From Hymenobacter elongatus (lineage in GTDB: Bacteria; Bacteroidota; Bacteroidia; Cytophagales; Hymenobacteraceae): DNA of 64,000 nt. The stretch spans positions 1 through 64,000 of the forward strand of contig NZ_SRLD01000011.1 of assembly GCF_004745955.1 (NCBI RefSeq), given 5' to 3'. Each line of letters opens with the position of its first letter. Position 1 is the stretch's first letter. This document shows, in pieces, positions 18,376 through 25,648 of the stretch. Below the pieces are notes generated by a model. That model had not been told where the DNA came from. It saw nothing but the letters and a program-made list of their open reading frames with translations, and did no database searches. Made by a program: the position numbers and the translations under genes.

Positions 18376-19242
18376 CTACAGCTCTACCAGCTTGTCGTAG
18401 GTTTCGGGGCGCCGGTCGCGGAAGAACTGCCAGGTGTTGCGCACTTCCTCAATCATGTCGAGGTCGAATTCGGCTATCAGCAGCTCATCGTTGTCTTCGC
18501 TGGCCTGGGCCAGGATCTGGCCGCGAGGGTCTACGAAGTACGAAGTGCCGTAGAACTTGCCCAGATTCCAAGGCTTCTCCACGCCAACGCGGTTGATGCA
18601 GCCCATGAAGTAGCCATTGGCGGCGGCGTGGGCCGGCTGCTCCAGCTTCCAGAGATACTGCGAGAGGCCTGCTACCGTCGCCGAAGGATTATACACGATT
18701 TCGGCTCCGTTCAGCCCCAGCACCCGGGCTCCGTCGGGGAAGTGCCGGTCGTAGCAGATATACACGCCTACTTTAGCATACTTGGTCTGGAACACGGGGT
18801 AGCCCATGTTGCCGGGCTTGAAGAAGAACTTCTCCCAAAAACCGGACGTGTGAGGAATGTGGTTTTTGCGGTACTTGCCCAGGTAAGTCCCATCGGCGTC
18901 GATAACGGCGGCCGTGTTGTAGAGAAAGCCCGCCGACTCCCGCTCATACACCGGCACGATCATCACCATGTTATACTTCTTGGCGTACTCGGCCATGCGG
19001 TCGGTGGTGGGGCCGGGCACGGCTTCGGCCGAGGCATACCAGGCTTTGTCCTGGCCGGGACAGAAGTACGGCGTGTTGAAGATTTCCTGCAGGCAGAGAA
19101 TCTGCACGCCCTGGCGGCCAGCCTCCTCGATGAGCGGAATATGCTTCTGCACCATCGCCTCCATGATTTCGGCAATCGTGCCTTCCCCTTCGGTCATCGG
19201 CAGGCTCATCTGAATCAGGCCGGATTTAATAATTCTTGGCAT
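18376..19242 (-). CDS. Beta-ureidopropionase / N-carbamoyl-beta-alanine amidohydrolase (nitrilase superfamily)
   Basis: 288 residues. The nitrilase catalytic triad is visible: Glu in LCLQEIFNTPYF, Lys in LGKYRKNHIP, and Cys in VGVYICYDRHFPDGARVLG. The protein hydrolyses N-carbamoyl-beta-alanine to beta-alanine, CO2 and ammonia, the third step of reductive pyrimidine breakdown. The assignment to this nitrilase branch rests on the CYDRHFP motif and on its position between preT and dihydropyrimidinase on the same strand. A MITE-like repeat lies directly upstream. Cytoplasmic; no signal peptide. Confidence 0.85.
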   Translation of the reverse strand: MPRIIKSGLIQMSLPMTEGEGTIAEIMEAMVQKHIPLIEEAGRQGVQILCLQEIFNTPYFCPGQDKAWYASAEAVPGPTTDRMAEYAKKYNMVMIVPVYERESAGFLYNTAAVIDADGTYLGKYRKNHIPHTSGFWEKFFFKPGNMGYPVFQTKYAKVGVYICYDRHFPDGARVLGLNGAEIVYNPSATVAGLSQYLWKLEQPAHAAANGYFMGCINRVGVEKPWNLGKFYGTSYFVDPRGQILAQASEDNDELLIAEFDLDMIEEVRNTWQFFRDRRPETYDKLVEL

Positions 19243-19305
19243 TGGGTTGGGGGAATTTTGGGTGTTGAGAGTTGAATTTTCAATGGCAGAAACCGGAGCT
19301 AAAAA

Positions 19306-19449
19306 CTAGTTCCCCTCCTCATCTGAGGAGGGGCTAGGGGTGGTTGATAATCGTTGAACGACTTTCTGGCATTAGCTCTGAAAAGCCGTTCTGCCGTGGT
19401 CAACCACCCCGCCCTTCAGGCGCCCCTCCTCATCTGAGGAGGGGAACTA
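19306..19449. repeat. MITE-like inverted repeat, copy B
   Basis: A ~144-bp element between the ureidopropionase and dihydropyrimidinase genes. The ends (CTAGTTCCCCTCCTCATCTG at the left and the inverted equivalent at the right) each contain a perfect CCTCCTCATCTGAGGAGG-like palindrome. The core is shared with copy A (16763-16900). An inner pair, GGGGTGGTTGA with TCAACCACCCC, also matches, so the whole element can fold on itself. Confidence 0.78.
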
Positions 19450-19467
19450 ACTTTCTAGCCTCTGGCC

Positions 19468-20844
19468 CTAAAAAGCAGTTTTGCCGCGCTTGATGAACTG
19501 GCCGTAGCCGCGGCCGACTTTGGTTTCGCCACCATCCACGGCTACCTGGCCCCGCAGCAGCACGGTGTCGATTTTACCCGTCAGCTCCCAGCCTTCGTAG
19601 GCCGAGTAGTCGACGTTCATGTGGTGGGTAGCGGCCGAAATAGTGTGGGTTGCAGTGGGGTCGAAAATCACCAGGTCCGCGTCGGCCCCGATGCTGATGG
19701 TACCTTTGCGCGGAAACATGCCGAATATTTTGGCCGCGTTGGTGCTGGTCACTTCCACGAATTTCTGCAGGCTGATGCGGCCTTTGCTCACGCCCTCCGA
19801 AAACAGCAGCTCCATGCGGTGCTCAATGGCCGGATGGCCATTCGGTATTTTAGAAAAGTCGTCTTTGCCCGCCAGCTTTTGCGCCCACATAAAGGGGCAA
19901 TGGTCGGTGCCCACAACCTGCACCAGCCCTTGGTTGATACCGGCCCAGAGTGTTGCCTGGTCCTTTTTTTCGCGCAGCGGCGGCGACATCACCCACTTGC
20001 CTCCCTCCTCTTCATTGTCATACAGTGAGGCGTCGAGCAGTAAATATTGAATGCAGGTTTCCACGAACACCCGCTGGTTGCGCTCCGTGGCGCGGCGCAC
20101 CTGGTTCAGGGCGCCCTCGCAGGTGAGATGCACGATGTAGGCGTTGACGTCGGTGTAGTTGGCAATGTCGGCGAAGCGGCCCGAGGCTTCCGCCTCCGTC
20201 ACTTCGGGCTGCGACAAATAGTGGTAGCGCGGCGTGAGCTTGCCCTGGGCACGGTGTTGGGCAATGAGCGTATCAATCATGTCGCCGTTGGTGGCATGGG
20301 CCGTCACGAGGCCGCCGTGCTGCCGCACCTCCTGCATCAGCCCCAGCATCTGGGCATCGTCAATCATGAGCGCGCCTTTGTAGGCCATGAACGTTTTGAA
20401 GGACGTAATTCCCTCGGCCACCATGTCCTTGATTTCCGCCTTCGTGGCGGGGTTGAAATCGGTGACGGCCATGTGAAACGAGTAGTCGCCGACGGCGGTG
20501 CCGGTAGCGCGGCCCTGCCATTCCGTAAGCGCCTCGCGCAGGGAGTGCCCCTGCTTTTGCAGCACAAAATCGATGACCGTAGTCGTGCCGCCGTGCAGGG
20601 CGGCACGGGTGCCGGTTTCGTGCGTATCGGAGCTGAAAGTGCCCATGAACGGCATGTCGAGATGCACGTGCGGATCGATGCCGCCGGGCACGACGATTTT
20701 GCCGGTGGCGTCAATGATGTGGTCGGCCTGAACCGGCAAGTTGCGGCCCACAGCCACTATTGTTTCCCCTTCCACCAGCACGTCGCACACCGCGTCGGAA
20801 TCGGCCGTCACCACGCGGCCATTTTTAAGAAGCAAAGACGCCAT
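19468..20844 (-). CDS. hydA: Dihydropyrimidinase (D-hydantoinase family)
   Basis: 458 residues, standard length. It contains the metal-binding GGIDPHVHLDMPFMGT (HxH), the carboxylated lysine region TSFKTFMAYKGALMI, further His ligands in VTAHATNGDMI and AYIVHLTCEGAL, and the catalytic Asp in VVGTDHCPF. It opens dihydrouracil to N-carbamoyl-beta-alanine, the second step of the pathway. The neighbours encode the first and third steps. It lies downstream of the aminotransferase gene with a 280-bp spacer. Confidence 0.93.
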   Translation of the reverse strand: MASLLLKNGRVVTADSDAVCDVLVEGETIVAVGRNLPVQADHIIDATGKIVVPGGIDPHVHLDMPFMGTFSSDTHETGTRAALHGGTTTVIDFVLQKQGHSLREALTEWQGRATGTAVGDYSFHMAVTDFNPATKAEIKDMVAEGITSFKTFMAYKGALMIDDAQMLGLMQEVRQHGGLVTAHATNGDMIDTLIAQHRAQGKLTPRYHYLSQPEVTEAEASGRFADIANYTDVNAYIVHLTCEGALNQVRRATERNQRVFVETCIQYLLLDASLYDNEEEGGKWVMSPPLREKKDQATLWAGINQGLVQVVGTDHCPFMWAQKLAGKDDFSKIPNGHPAIEHRMELLFSEGVSKGRISLQKFVEVTSTNAAKIFGMFPRKGTISIGADADLVIFDPTATHTISAATHHMNVDYSAYEGWELTGKIDTVLLRGQVAVDGGETKVGRGYGQFIKRGKTAF

Positions 20845-21078
20845 TCAGCAGGGAAAAGTGAAAGAAGTTTAATTTGAAAATTTAGGCTTTTCGCCTCCCA
20901 AATACAAGCTACCGCAAAGGCTTATTTTTTCGACTAGAAAATAGTATCCCTAAGCTGGTTACGCCAGCTGGCAAGCTACCCGGAAGAATGGAAATAGCAA
21001 CGACCCTGCCCCACTAGCACAGGGCAGCCGGCGGCTCAGTTTAATCCTGTTGCTGTTACCGAATAAATACACAAGTGG

Positions 21079-21110
21079 CACTAGCGCAAACTACCCCGTT
21101 CGCGCTAGTG
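21079..21110 (-). terminator. Weak hairpin after the aminotransferase gene
   Basis: A 9-bp stem, CACTAGCGC (21079-21087) with GCGCTAGTG (21102-21110), lies 17 bp beyond the stop codon at 21127. No T tract follows on the minus strand, so a terminator role is uncertain. Confidence 0.35.
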
Positions 21111-21126
21111 TGGCCGGGGCTAAAAG

Positions 21127-22482
21127 CTACTGCGTTACGTACTGGTCGGCGACGCTGATGGCTTGGGAAATAATATCCAGTCCTTCGTCCAGTTCGTCTT
21201 TGGTAATGCTCAGGGGCGGGGCAATAAAAATGTAGTTCCAGCGCACGAAAGTGTACATGCCCAGCTCCTTGATTTTGGCCGCCACTTTGTTCATAATTTC
21301 CATCTGGCTGGGAGCCGCATTCCAGGGAGCCATCGGTTCTTTGGTGGCGCGGTTTTTCACCAGCTCGACGCAGCCAAACAGGCCGGTATTACGCCAGTCG
21401 CCGATGCTGGGATGGTGGGCCATCATTTCGGCCATGCGCGCATCGAGATGACGACCCATGACCACGGTATTTTCCAGCAGATTGTCCTCCTCATAAATAT
21501 CGAGCACGGCCACGGCGGCGGCGCACGACACAGGGTGGGCCGAGTAGGTAAGCCCCAGCGGCAGCGGCTTGTCGTCGAACGATTTGGCAATGGCCTCATC
21601 CACCATCACCGCGCCCAAGGGCAGGTAGCCGGCCGTGATGCCCTTGGCCATGCACATCAGGTCTACTTTCACGCCGTGGTGGTCGGAGCCGAACCACTTG
21701 CCGGTACGACCAAAGCCGCTCATCACCTCATCGGCCACCAGCAGAATACCATACTTGTCGCAGATTTCGCGCACCCGCCGCCAGTAGGTCGGCGGATACT
21801 TGATGCAGCCTGACGTACCCGACTCGCCTTCCAGAATAATGGCCGCCACGCTGCCGGGGTTTTCGTACTGAATGATGCGCTCCATGGCGGCGGCGGCCCG
21901 CTCGGCACACTCTTCGGGCGTGGCGCTATACCACGGGCAGCGGTAAGAATACGGATTCTCGACGTGCACCACGCCCGGCATGGCTTGGCTGTCGACGGCA
22001 AACTTGCGCGGGTCGCCACCGGCGCTGATGGCCCCGTAGCTCGCCCCGTGAAACGACAGGTACAGCGTCACAATTTTGTGGCGGCCGGTGTAAACGCGGG
22101 CCAGCTTAATGGCATTTTCGATGGCCTCGGCCCCACCCAGCGTAAAGAAAGCTTTGGTCAGGTTGGCGGGCGTGATTTCCGCCAGCTTCTTGCCCAGGTC
22201 GCCCCGGGCCTTGGTAATCATACCGGGATACACGTAGCTCAGCTCCCGCATCTGGGCGGCTACGGCCTCCGTCACGCGCTGGTCGCCGTGGCCGATGTTG
22301 ACGTTCATGAGCTGCGACGAAAAATCGATGTAGCGCTTGCCGTCCCGGTCCCAGAGGTACACGCCCTCGGCCCGCTCGGCGCTGATGGGACTCAGCCCGG
22401 TCTGCTTCGACCAGGAAAAAAGCGTGTGCTCCAGGTTATCGTGCAGAATCTGGTCTTTGTCGGTATCGGTGTAGGTTTCCAT
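21127..22482 (-). CDS. Class III aminotransferase, probably beta-alanine transaminase
   Basis: 451 residues. PLP-dependent fold type I, with LLVADEVMSGFGRTGKWFG (cofactor-contacting Asp) and MCMAKGITAGYLPLGAVMV (Schiff-base Lys). Class III enzymes of this kind act on omega-amino groups of beta-alanine or 4-aminobutyrate with pyruvate or 2-oxoglutarate. Its position between dihydropyrimidinase and an MMSA-type dehydrogenase makes beta-alanine to malonate semialdehyde the most likely reaction. Substrate preference is inferred from context; the motifs themselves are shared by the whole class. Confidence 0.87.
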   Translation of the reverse strand: METYTDTDKDQILHDNLEHTLFSWSKQTGLSPISAERAEGVYLWDRDGKRYIDFSSQLMNVNIGHGDQRVTEAVAAQMRELSYVYPGMITKARGDLGKKLAEITPANLTKAFFTLGGAEAIENAIKLARVYTGRHKIVTLYLSFHGASYGAISAGGDPRKFAVDSQAMPGVVHVENPYSYRCPWYSATPEECAERAAAAMERIIQYENPGSVAAIILEGESGTSGCIKYPPTYWRRVREICDKYGILLVADEVMSGFGRTGKWFGSDHHGVKVDLMCMAKGITAGYLPLGAVMVDEAIAKSFDDKPLPLGLTYSAHPVSCAAAVAVLDIYEEDNLLENTVVMGRHLDARMAEMMAHHPSIGDWRNTGLFGCVELVKNRATKEPMAPWNAAPSQMEIMNKVAAKIKELGMYTFVRWNYIFIAPPLSITKDELDEGLDIISQAISVADQYVTQ

Positions 22483-22636
22483 TGGGAGGATACGGGTGCT
22501 GGTAGGCGAAAGAACGTGGTAGTTAGACTCTTAAAAGGTAGCGAAAAGCCGCCACTCCAACGCCATGAGACATTGAGCGACGGAAGTTTTGACTACTACA
22601 TTTGGCCGTTAGGCAGACAGAAAGCCGAAGCCTCGT

Positions 22637-22681
22637 ATCTGGCATCCTTCAGTTGGTGTAGGCCTGCGAAGGATGCCAGAT
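22637..22681 (-). terminator. Hairpin after mmsA
   Basis: A perfect 14-bp stem ATCTGGCATCCTTC / GAAGGATGCCAGAT (22637-22650, 22668-22681), 44 bp past the mmsA stop. No clear T tract. The arm resembles the 'TCTGGCATCC / TCTGGCGTCC' core of the dispersed palindromes elsewhere in the window, so it may be a repeat remnant rather than a terminator. Confidence 0.4.
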
Positions 22682-22724
22682 GCAGTAAGCGCGATGGTGA
22701 AGGTGGGTGCGCGGCCGGAATGGC

Positions 22725-24197
22725 CTAGCTCATCCAGTTCACCCGCGACTCGGGGTTCCATTTGGTGGTGGTTTTCTTGAGTTGGGTCCAGAACTCGATG
22801 GAGCTTTTGCCGGTGATGTCGCAGGCGCCGAACTTCGACTCGTTCCAGCCACCGAACGAGAACGGCTCCCGCGGCACGGGTACGCCGATATTGACGCCAA
22901 TCATGCCAGCGTTGGCGTGGTCCATGACGTAGCGGGCTGAGCTGCCACTGCTGGTAAAGACGGCGGCAGCGTTGCCGTAGGGGTTGGCGTTTTCGATGGC
23001 CAAGGCCTCATCCAACGTGTTGGTGCGCATAATGGCCAGCACCGGCCCAAACACTTCCTCCTGGGCAATGCGCATATCGGGCGTCACGTAGTCGACCACG
23101 GTGGCCCCCACATAGTAGCCCTCTTCCTGGCCTGCTACGCGGGCGTTGCGGCCGTCGAGCAGCACCTTGGCGCCAGCGGCTTCGGCCTCCGTGATGTGCT
23201 GTTCGATGCGCTCCTTGGCTTCCTTGCTGATAACCGAGCCTAGGTTATGACCGGGCACGATCTTGCGGGCTTCTTCTACAATCTTGGCCACAATACTATC
23301 CACGGCCCCTACTCCAACCATCGTGGAGCCGGCCATGCAGCGCTGCCCTGCGCAGCCCGACATGGAAGCCGCCACATTGGAGGCCGTCATTTCCGGATGC
23401 GCGTCGGGCAGCACCATCAGGTGGTTTTTGGCGCCGCCCAGCGCCACGCAGCGCTTCAGGTTGCTGGTAGCCCGAATGTATACCAGCTTGGCAATCTTGG
23501 TGGAACCGACAAACGACACGGCCTGAATATCGGGATGGTCGCAGATGGCCTCCACGATTTCCCGGTCACCGTGCACGATGTTGAGCACGCCGTCGGGCAG
23601 GCCGGCTTCTTTGAGCAGCTCGGCTATCTTGCCAGCGCTCAGCGGCACTACTTCCGAGGGCTTCAGAACCATGGTATTGCCCAGCACCAGCGCATTAGGA
23701 ATGGTCCAGTGGGGCACCATGTTAGGGAAGTTGAAGGGGGCAATGCTGGCCACCACGCCTAGTGGCTTGCGCTCCACGCGGGCCTCCACGCCCTTGCTTA
23801 CTTCCAGAAACTCGCCCTGAATGAGCTGGGGCATGGAGCAGGCAAACTCGGTCAGCTCGATGGCCTTTTCTACCTCGGCGCGGGCCTCGTCGTAGGTCTT
23901 GCCATTCTCTTCGCGCACCAGGTCGGCCAGCTCTTTCATGTCACGCTCAAGTAAGGCCTTGTAACGGTAAAAAATCTGTACCCGCTCTTTGATGGGCACC
24001 GCCGACCAGGCGGAAAAAGCCGCTTTGGCGGCTGTCACGGCCTGGTCCAGAGCGGCCATACCCGAAAGGGGCACCGTGGAAATAACGGCCCCACTCAGCG
24101 GGCTGAATACGTCCAGGCTGCGGCTGCCACTATCGTCCACGAACTGACCAGCCACATAATTACGGACCGCGGGATACTTCAAGGTTTCGACTTCCAT
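22725..24197 (-). CDS. mmsA: CoA-acylating methylmalonate/malonate-semialdehyde dehydrogenase
   Basis: 490 residues, standard for the MMSDH branch of aldehyde dehydrogenases. It carries SIAPFNFPNMVPHWTIPNAL, VGSTKIAKLVYIRA, the catalytic Cys in MSGCAGQRCMAG, and 'EEVFGPVLAIMRT'. The enzyme converts malonate or methylmalonate semialdehyde plus CoA and NAD+ to acetyl- or propionyl-CoA with CO2 release. In this cluster it would finish uracil (acetyl-CoA) and thymine (propionyl-CoA) degradation. It is the most upstream gene of the minus-strand run. Confidence 0.93.
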   Translation of the reverse strand: MEVETLKYPAVRNYVAGQFVDDSGSRSLDVFSPLSGAVISTVPLSGMAALDQAVTAAKAAFSAWSAVPIKERVQIFYRYKALLERDMKELADLVREENGKTYDEARAEVEKAIELTEFACSMPQLIQGEFLEVSKGVEARVERKPLGVVASIAPFNFPNMVPHWTIPNALVLGNTMVLKPSEVVPLSAGKIAELLKEAGLPDGVLNIVHGDREIVEAICDHPDIQAVSFVGSTKIAKLVYIRATSNLKRCVALGGAKNHLMVLPDAHPEMTASNVAASMSGCAGQRCMAGSTMVGVGAVDSIVAKIVEEARKIVPGHNLGSVISKEAKERIEQHITEAEAAGAKVLLDGRNARVAGQEEGYYVGATVVDYVTPDMRIAQEEVFGPVLAIMRTNTLDEALAIENANPYGNAAAVFTSSGSSARYVMDHANAGMIGVNIGVPVPREPFSFGGWNESKFGACDITGKSSIEFWTQLKKTTTKWNPESRVNWMS

Positions 24198-24218
24198 GTT
24201 ACTAAATTATTAAGCAGC

Positions 24219-24250
24219 TGCAAGTAATGAGTTTGTATCACTTATGCAAA
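24219..24250 (-). promoter_or_regulatory. Candidate promoter of the pyrimidine-catabolic cluster
   Basis: On the minus strand TTTG (24247-24250) is a perfect -33 box. TACTTGCA (24219-24226), 20 bp downstream, matches TAnnTTTG at four of six fixed positions. It precedes mmsA by about 20 bp. Confidence 0.3.
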
Positions 24251-24412
24251 TACTTACGGGCGGCGACACGCTCATCACGAGTAGCTAAGTAAGCATTTTG
24301 CGCTGGACTACGTCCTACCAGCCACCTGCAAATAGTACTAATAGGCCTTTGGAGCGTATCGGGCTACGCTGCAAAGTTTAGTTTCCGGCTTTGCCAGGAG
24401 CAGCAACGCAAA

Positions 24413-24462
24413 CCGCCCCCGAGTAAGACCAGCGGCGAAGCGCAGGACTTACTCGGGGGCGG
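24413..24462 (-). terminator. Hairpin after the metal-binding lipoprotein gene
   Basis: A perfect 15-bp GC-rich stem (24413-24427 with 24448-24462) lies 34 bp past the stop at 24496. There is no T tract. It could end transcription of the copper genes. Confidence 0.45.
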
Positions 24463-24495
24463 CTTCTACGCGCGGCGGGAGCGGCGCGGCGCTAC

Positions 24496-24741
24496 TTAGC
24501 TTTTTCTTTCCAGCTCCATTGCGCACACCGGGCACTTACCGGGGCTGGCACTGCGGCTGCCTTCACAGCTCATCGGGCACTCATACACGGCGCGCAAGGC
24601 CGCAGGAGCAGCAGAATCGGGAGCTGCCGCCGCCGATGGCGTGGCAGTAGTAGCAGTAGTGGCCGGTTGTGAGTCGCCGCAGCCGCTTAGTAGGGCACTG
24701 CTCACGAAAAGAACGACGGACAGAAAAGAGTGCACTTTCAT
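24496..24741 (-). CDS. Small metal-binding lipoprotein (heavy-metal-binding domain)
   Basis: 81 residues from the ATG at 24741. A -7 box at 24829-24836 lies inside the longer reading frame, and only the shorter start gives a lipoprotein signal (MKVHSFLSVVLFVSSALLSGC, lipobox LLSGC). After an Ala/Thr-rich linker the last ~30 residues, YECPMSCEGSRSASPGKCPV followed by CAMEL, form the YHMD-like CPM...CPxCxM metal-binding motif seen with copper and silver efflux systems. It is probably tethered to a membrane in the periplasm and binds copper. The neighbours upstream are a cupredoxin-like protein and a CopA ATPase. Confidence 0.75.
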   Translation of the reverse strand: MKVHSFLSVVLFVSSALLSGCGDSQPATTATTATPSAAAAPDSAAPAALRAVYECPMSCEGSRSASPGKCPVCAMELERKS

Positions 24742-24828
24742 ATGAAGGACGAGCAATCGTAAAAAAGACGGATGAGCGGCTGTGGATCGGCAGTAGTGCT
24801 TATGACAAGCATTACCTTCTGCTGGTCG

Positions 24829-24836
24829 CAAAAGTA
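24829..24836 (-). promoter_or_regulatory. -7 promoter box for the metal-binding lipoprotein gene
   Basis: TACTTTTG on the minus strand exactly matches the Bacteroidetes TAnnTTTG box, 88 bp upstream of the ATG at 24741. No TTTG is seen at the -33 position. Confidence 0.45.
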
Positions 24837-24934
24837 CACTGAAACCAGTGTTTGAGGGGTATGCCGGAGGTGCAGGCAGCTGAGCTTTTTCGCCAATGCC
24901 TGCGGGCATCGATACCCATACCGCACCGGCTTCG

Positions 24935-25312
24935 CTACTTCACCAGCAACCGGCCGCGCAGCATGCCCATACCGCAGGTGAACTCGAAGGAGCCGGGCTG
25001 CTGGGGCAGCAGATCTACCACCGTGGTCTGGAAAGCGGGCAGCTCGCGACGGATATTGAAATCGGGCAGCAGCAGCTCCTCGGAGCAGGAAGCCTCTTCG
25101 TCCCGGTAGAAGCGGAGCTGCACGGGTCGGCCGGCTTCCACCTCGATTAGCGCCGGTGAGTAGCCGCCCCGCACCGTAATATCCACCTGCTGCACGCCGC
25201 CGGCCGCCACCACGGCACTGGCCACCACACGGGCCGAAAAGAAGAAGTACCAGAGCACGAAGCCAATGAGGCCCAGGCCCGCAACGGTGACCATTATTTC
25301 GGTATTATCCAT
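24935..25312 (-). CDS. Membrane-anchored cupredoxin-like protein
   Basis: 125 residues. It begins with one membrane helix (VTVAGLGLIGFVLWYFFFSA), followed by an extracytoplasmic beta-sandwich. VDITVRGGYSPALIEVEAGR and the C-terminal FEFTCGMGMLRGRLLV match the EfeO-type cupredoxin_1 pattern, with Cys and Met residues in CGMGM as likely copper ligands. Another Cys lies in EEASCSEELLLP. It sits downstream of copA on the same strand and upstream of the metal-binding lipoprotein. A role as periplasmic copper carrier or acceptor for CopA is inferred from context. Confidence 0.75.
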   Translation of the reverse strand: MDNTEIMVTVAGLGLIGFVLWYFFFSARVVASAVVAAGGVQQVDITVRGGYSPALIEVEAGRPVQLRFYRDEEASCSEELLLPDFNIRRELPAFQTTVVDLLPQQPGSFEFTCGMGMLRGRLLVK

Positions 25313-25368
25313 AGCAGAAGGTGAGTCTTAAAGCGTGTTTGACATTATGGTTTTCGTGTTCTGTCTGG

Positions 25369-25601
25369 TCTGGCGTCTGCCTGTCGAAGCATCTTTACCG
25401 CCAAACCAGCGCGGTTTCGCAACCAGTGGACGCCGGACCGCGAAGGTGTACTGCGCAACGCCCGGCACGAGTCGGCGGCGGTCCTCAGCACCGACTCGCG
25501 CAGTAAACCTTCGCGGTATCCTGAAGCGGCATCCTGACCCGGAGACTGCCTTGATTCTGTCTACTACTGCGGCAGAGCTGCTTCGACAAGCGGACGCCGG
25601 A
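25369..25601. repeat. Composite palindromic repeat in the copA spacer
   Basis: Outer arms are related inverted copies: TCTGGCGTCTGCCTGTCGAA at 25369 onward and its imperfect inverse ending at 25601. Nested inside, 25438-25456 pairs with 25498-25516 with one mismatch, and GAGTCGG/CCGACTC forms the tip. The 'GTCGAAGCATCT' core recurs in several other spacers. The region 25313-25648 holds no gene. Confidence 0.6.
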
Positions 25602-25648
25602 TTTAGATAGAACGGAATCGGTATTTTTGAAAAATCCCACGCACGCTC

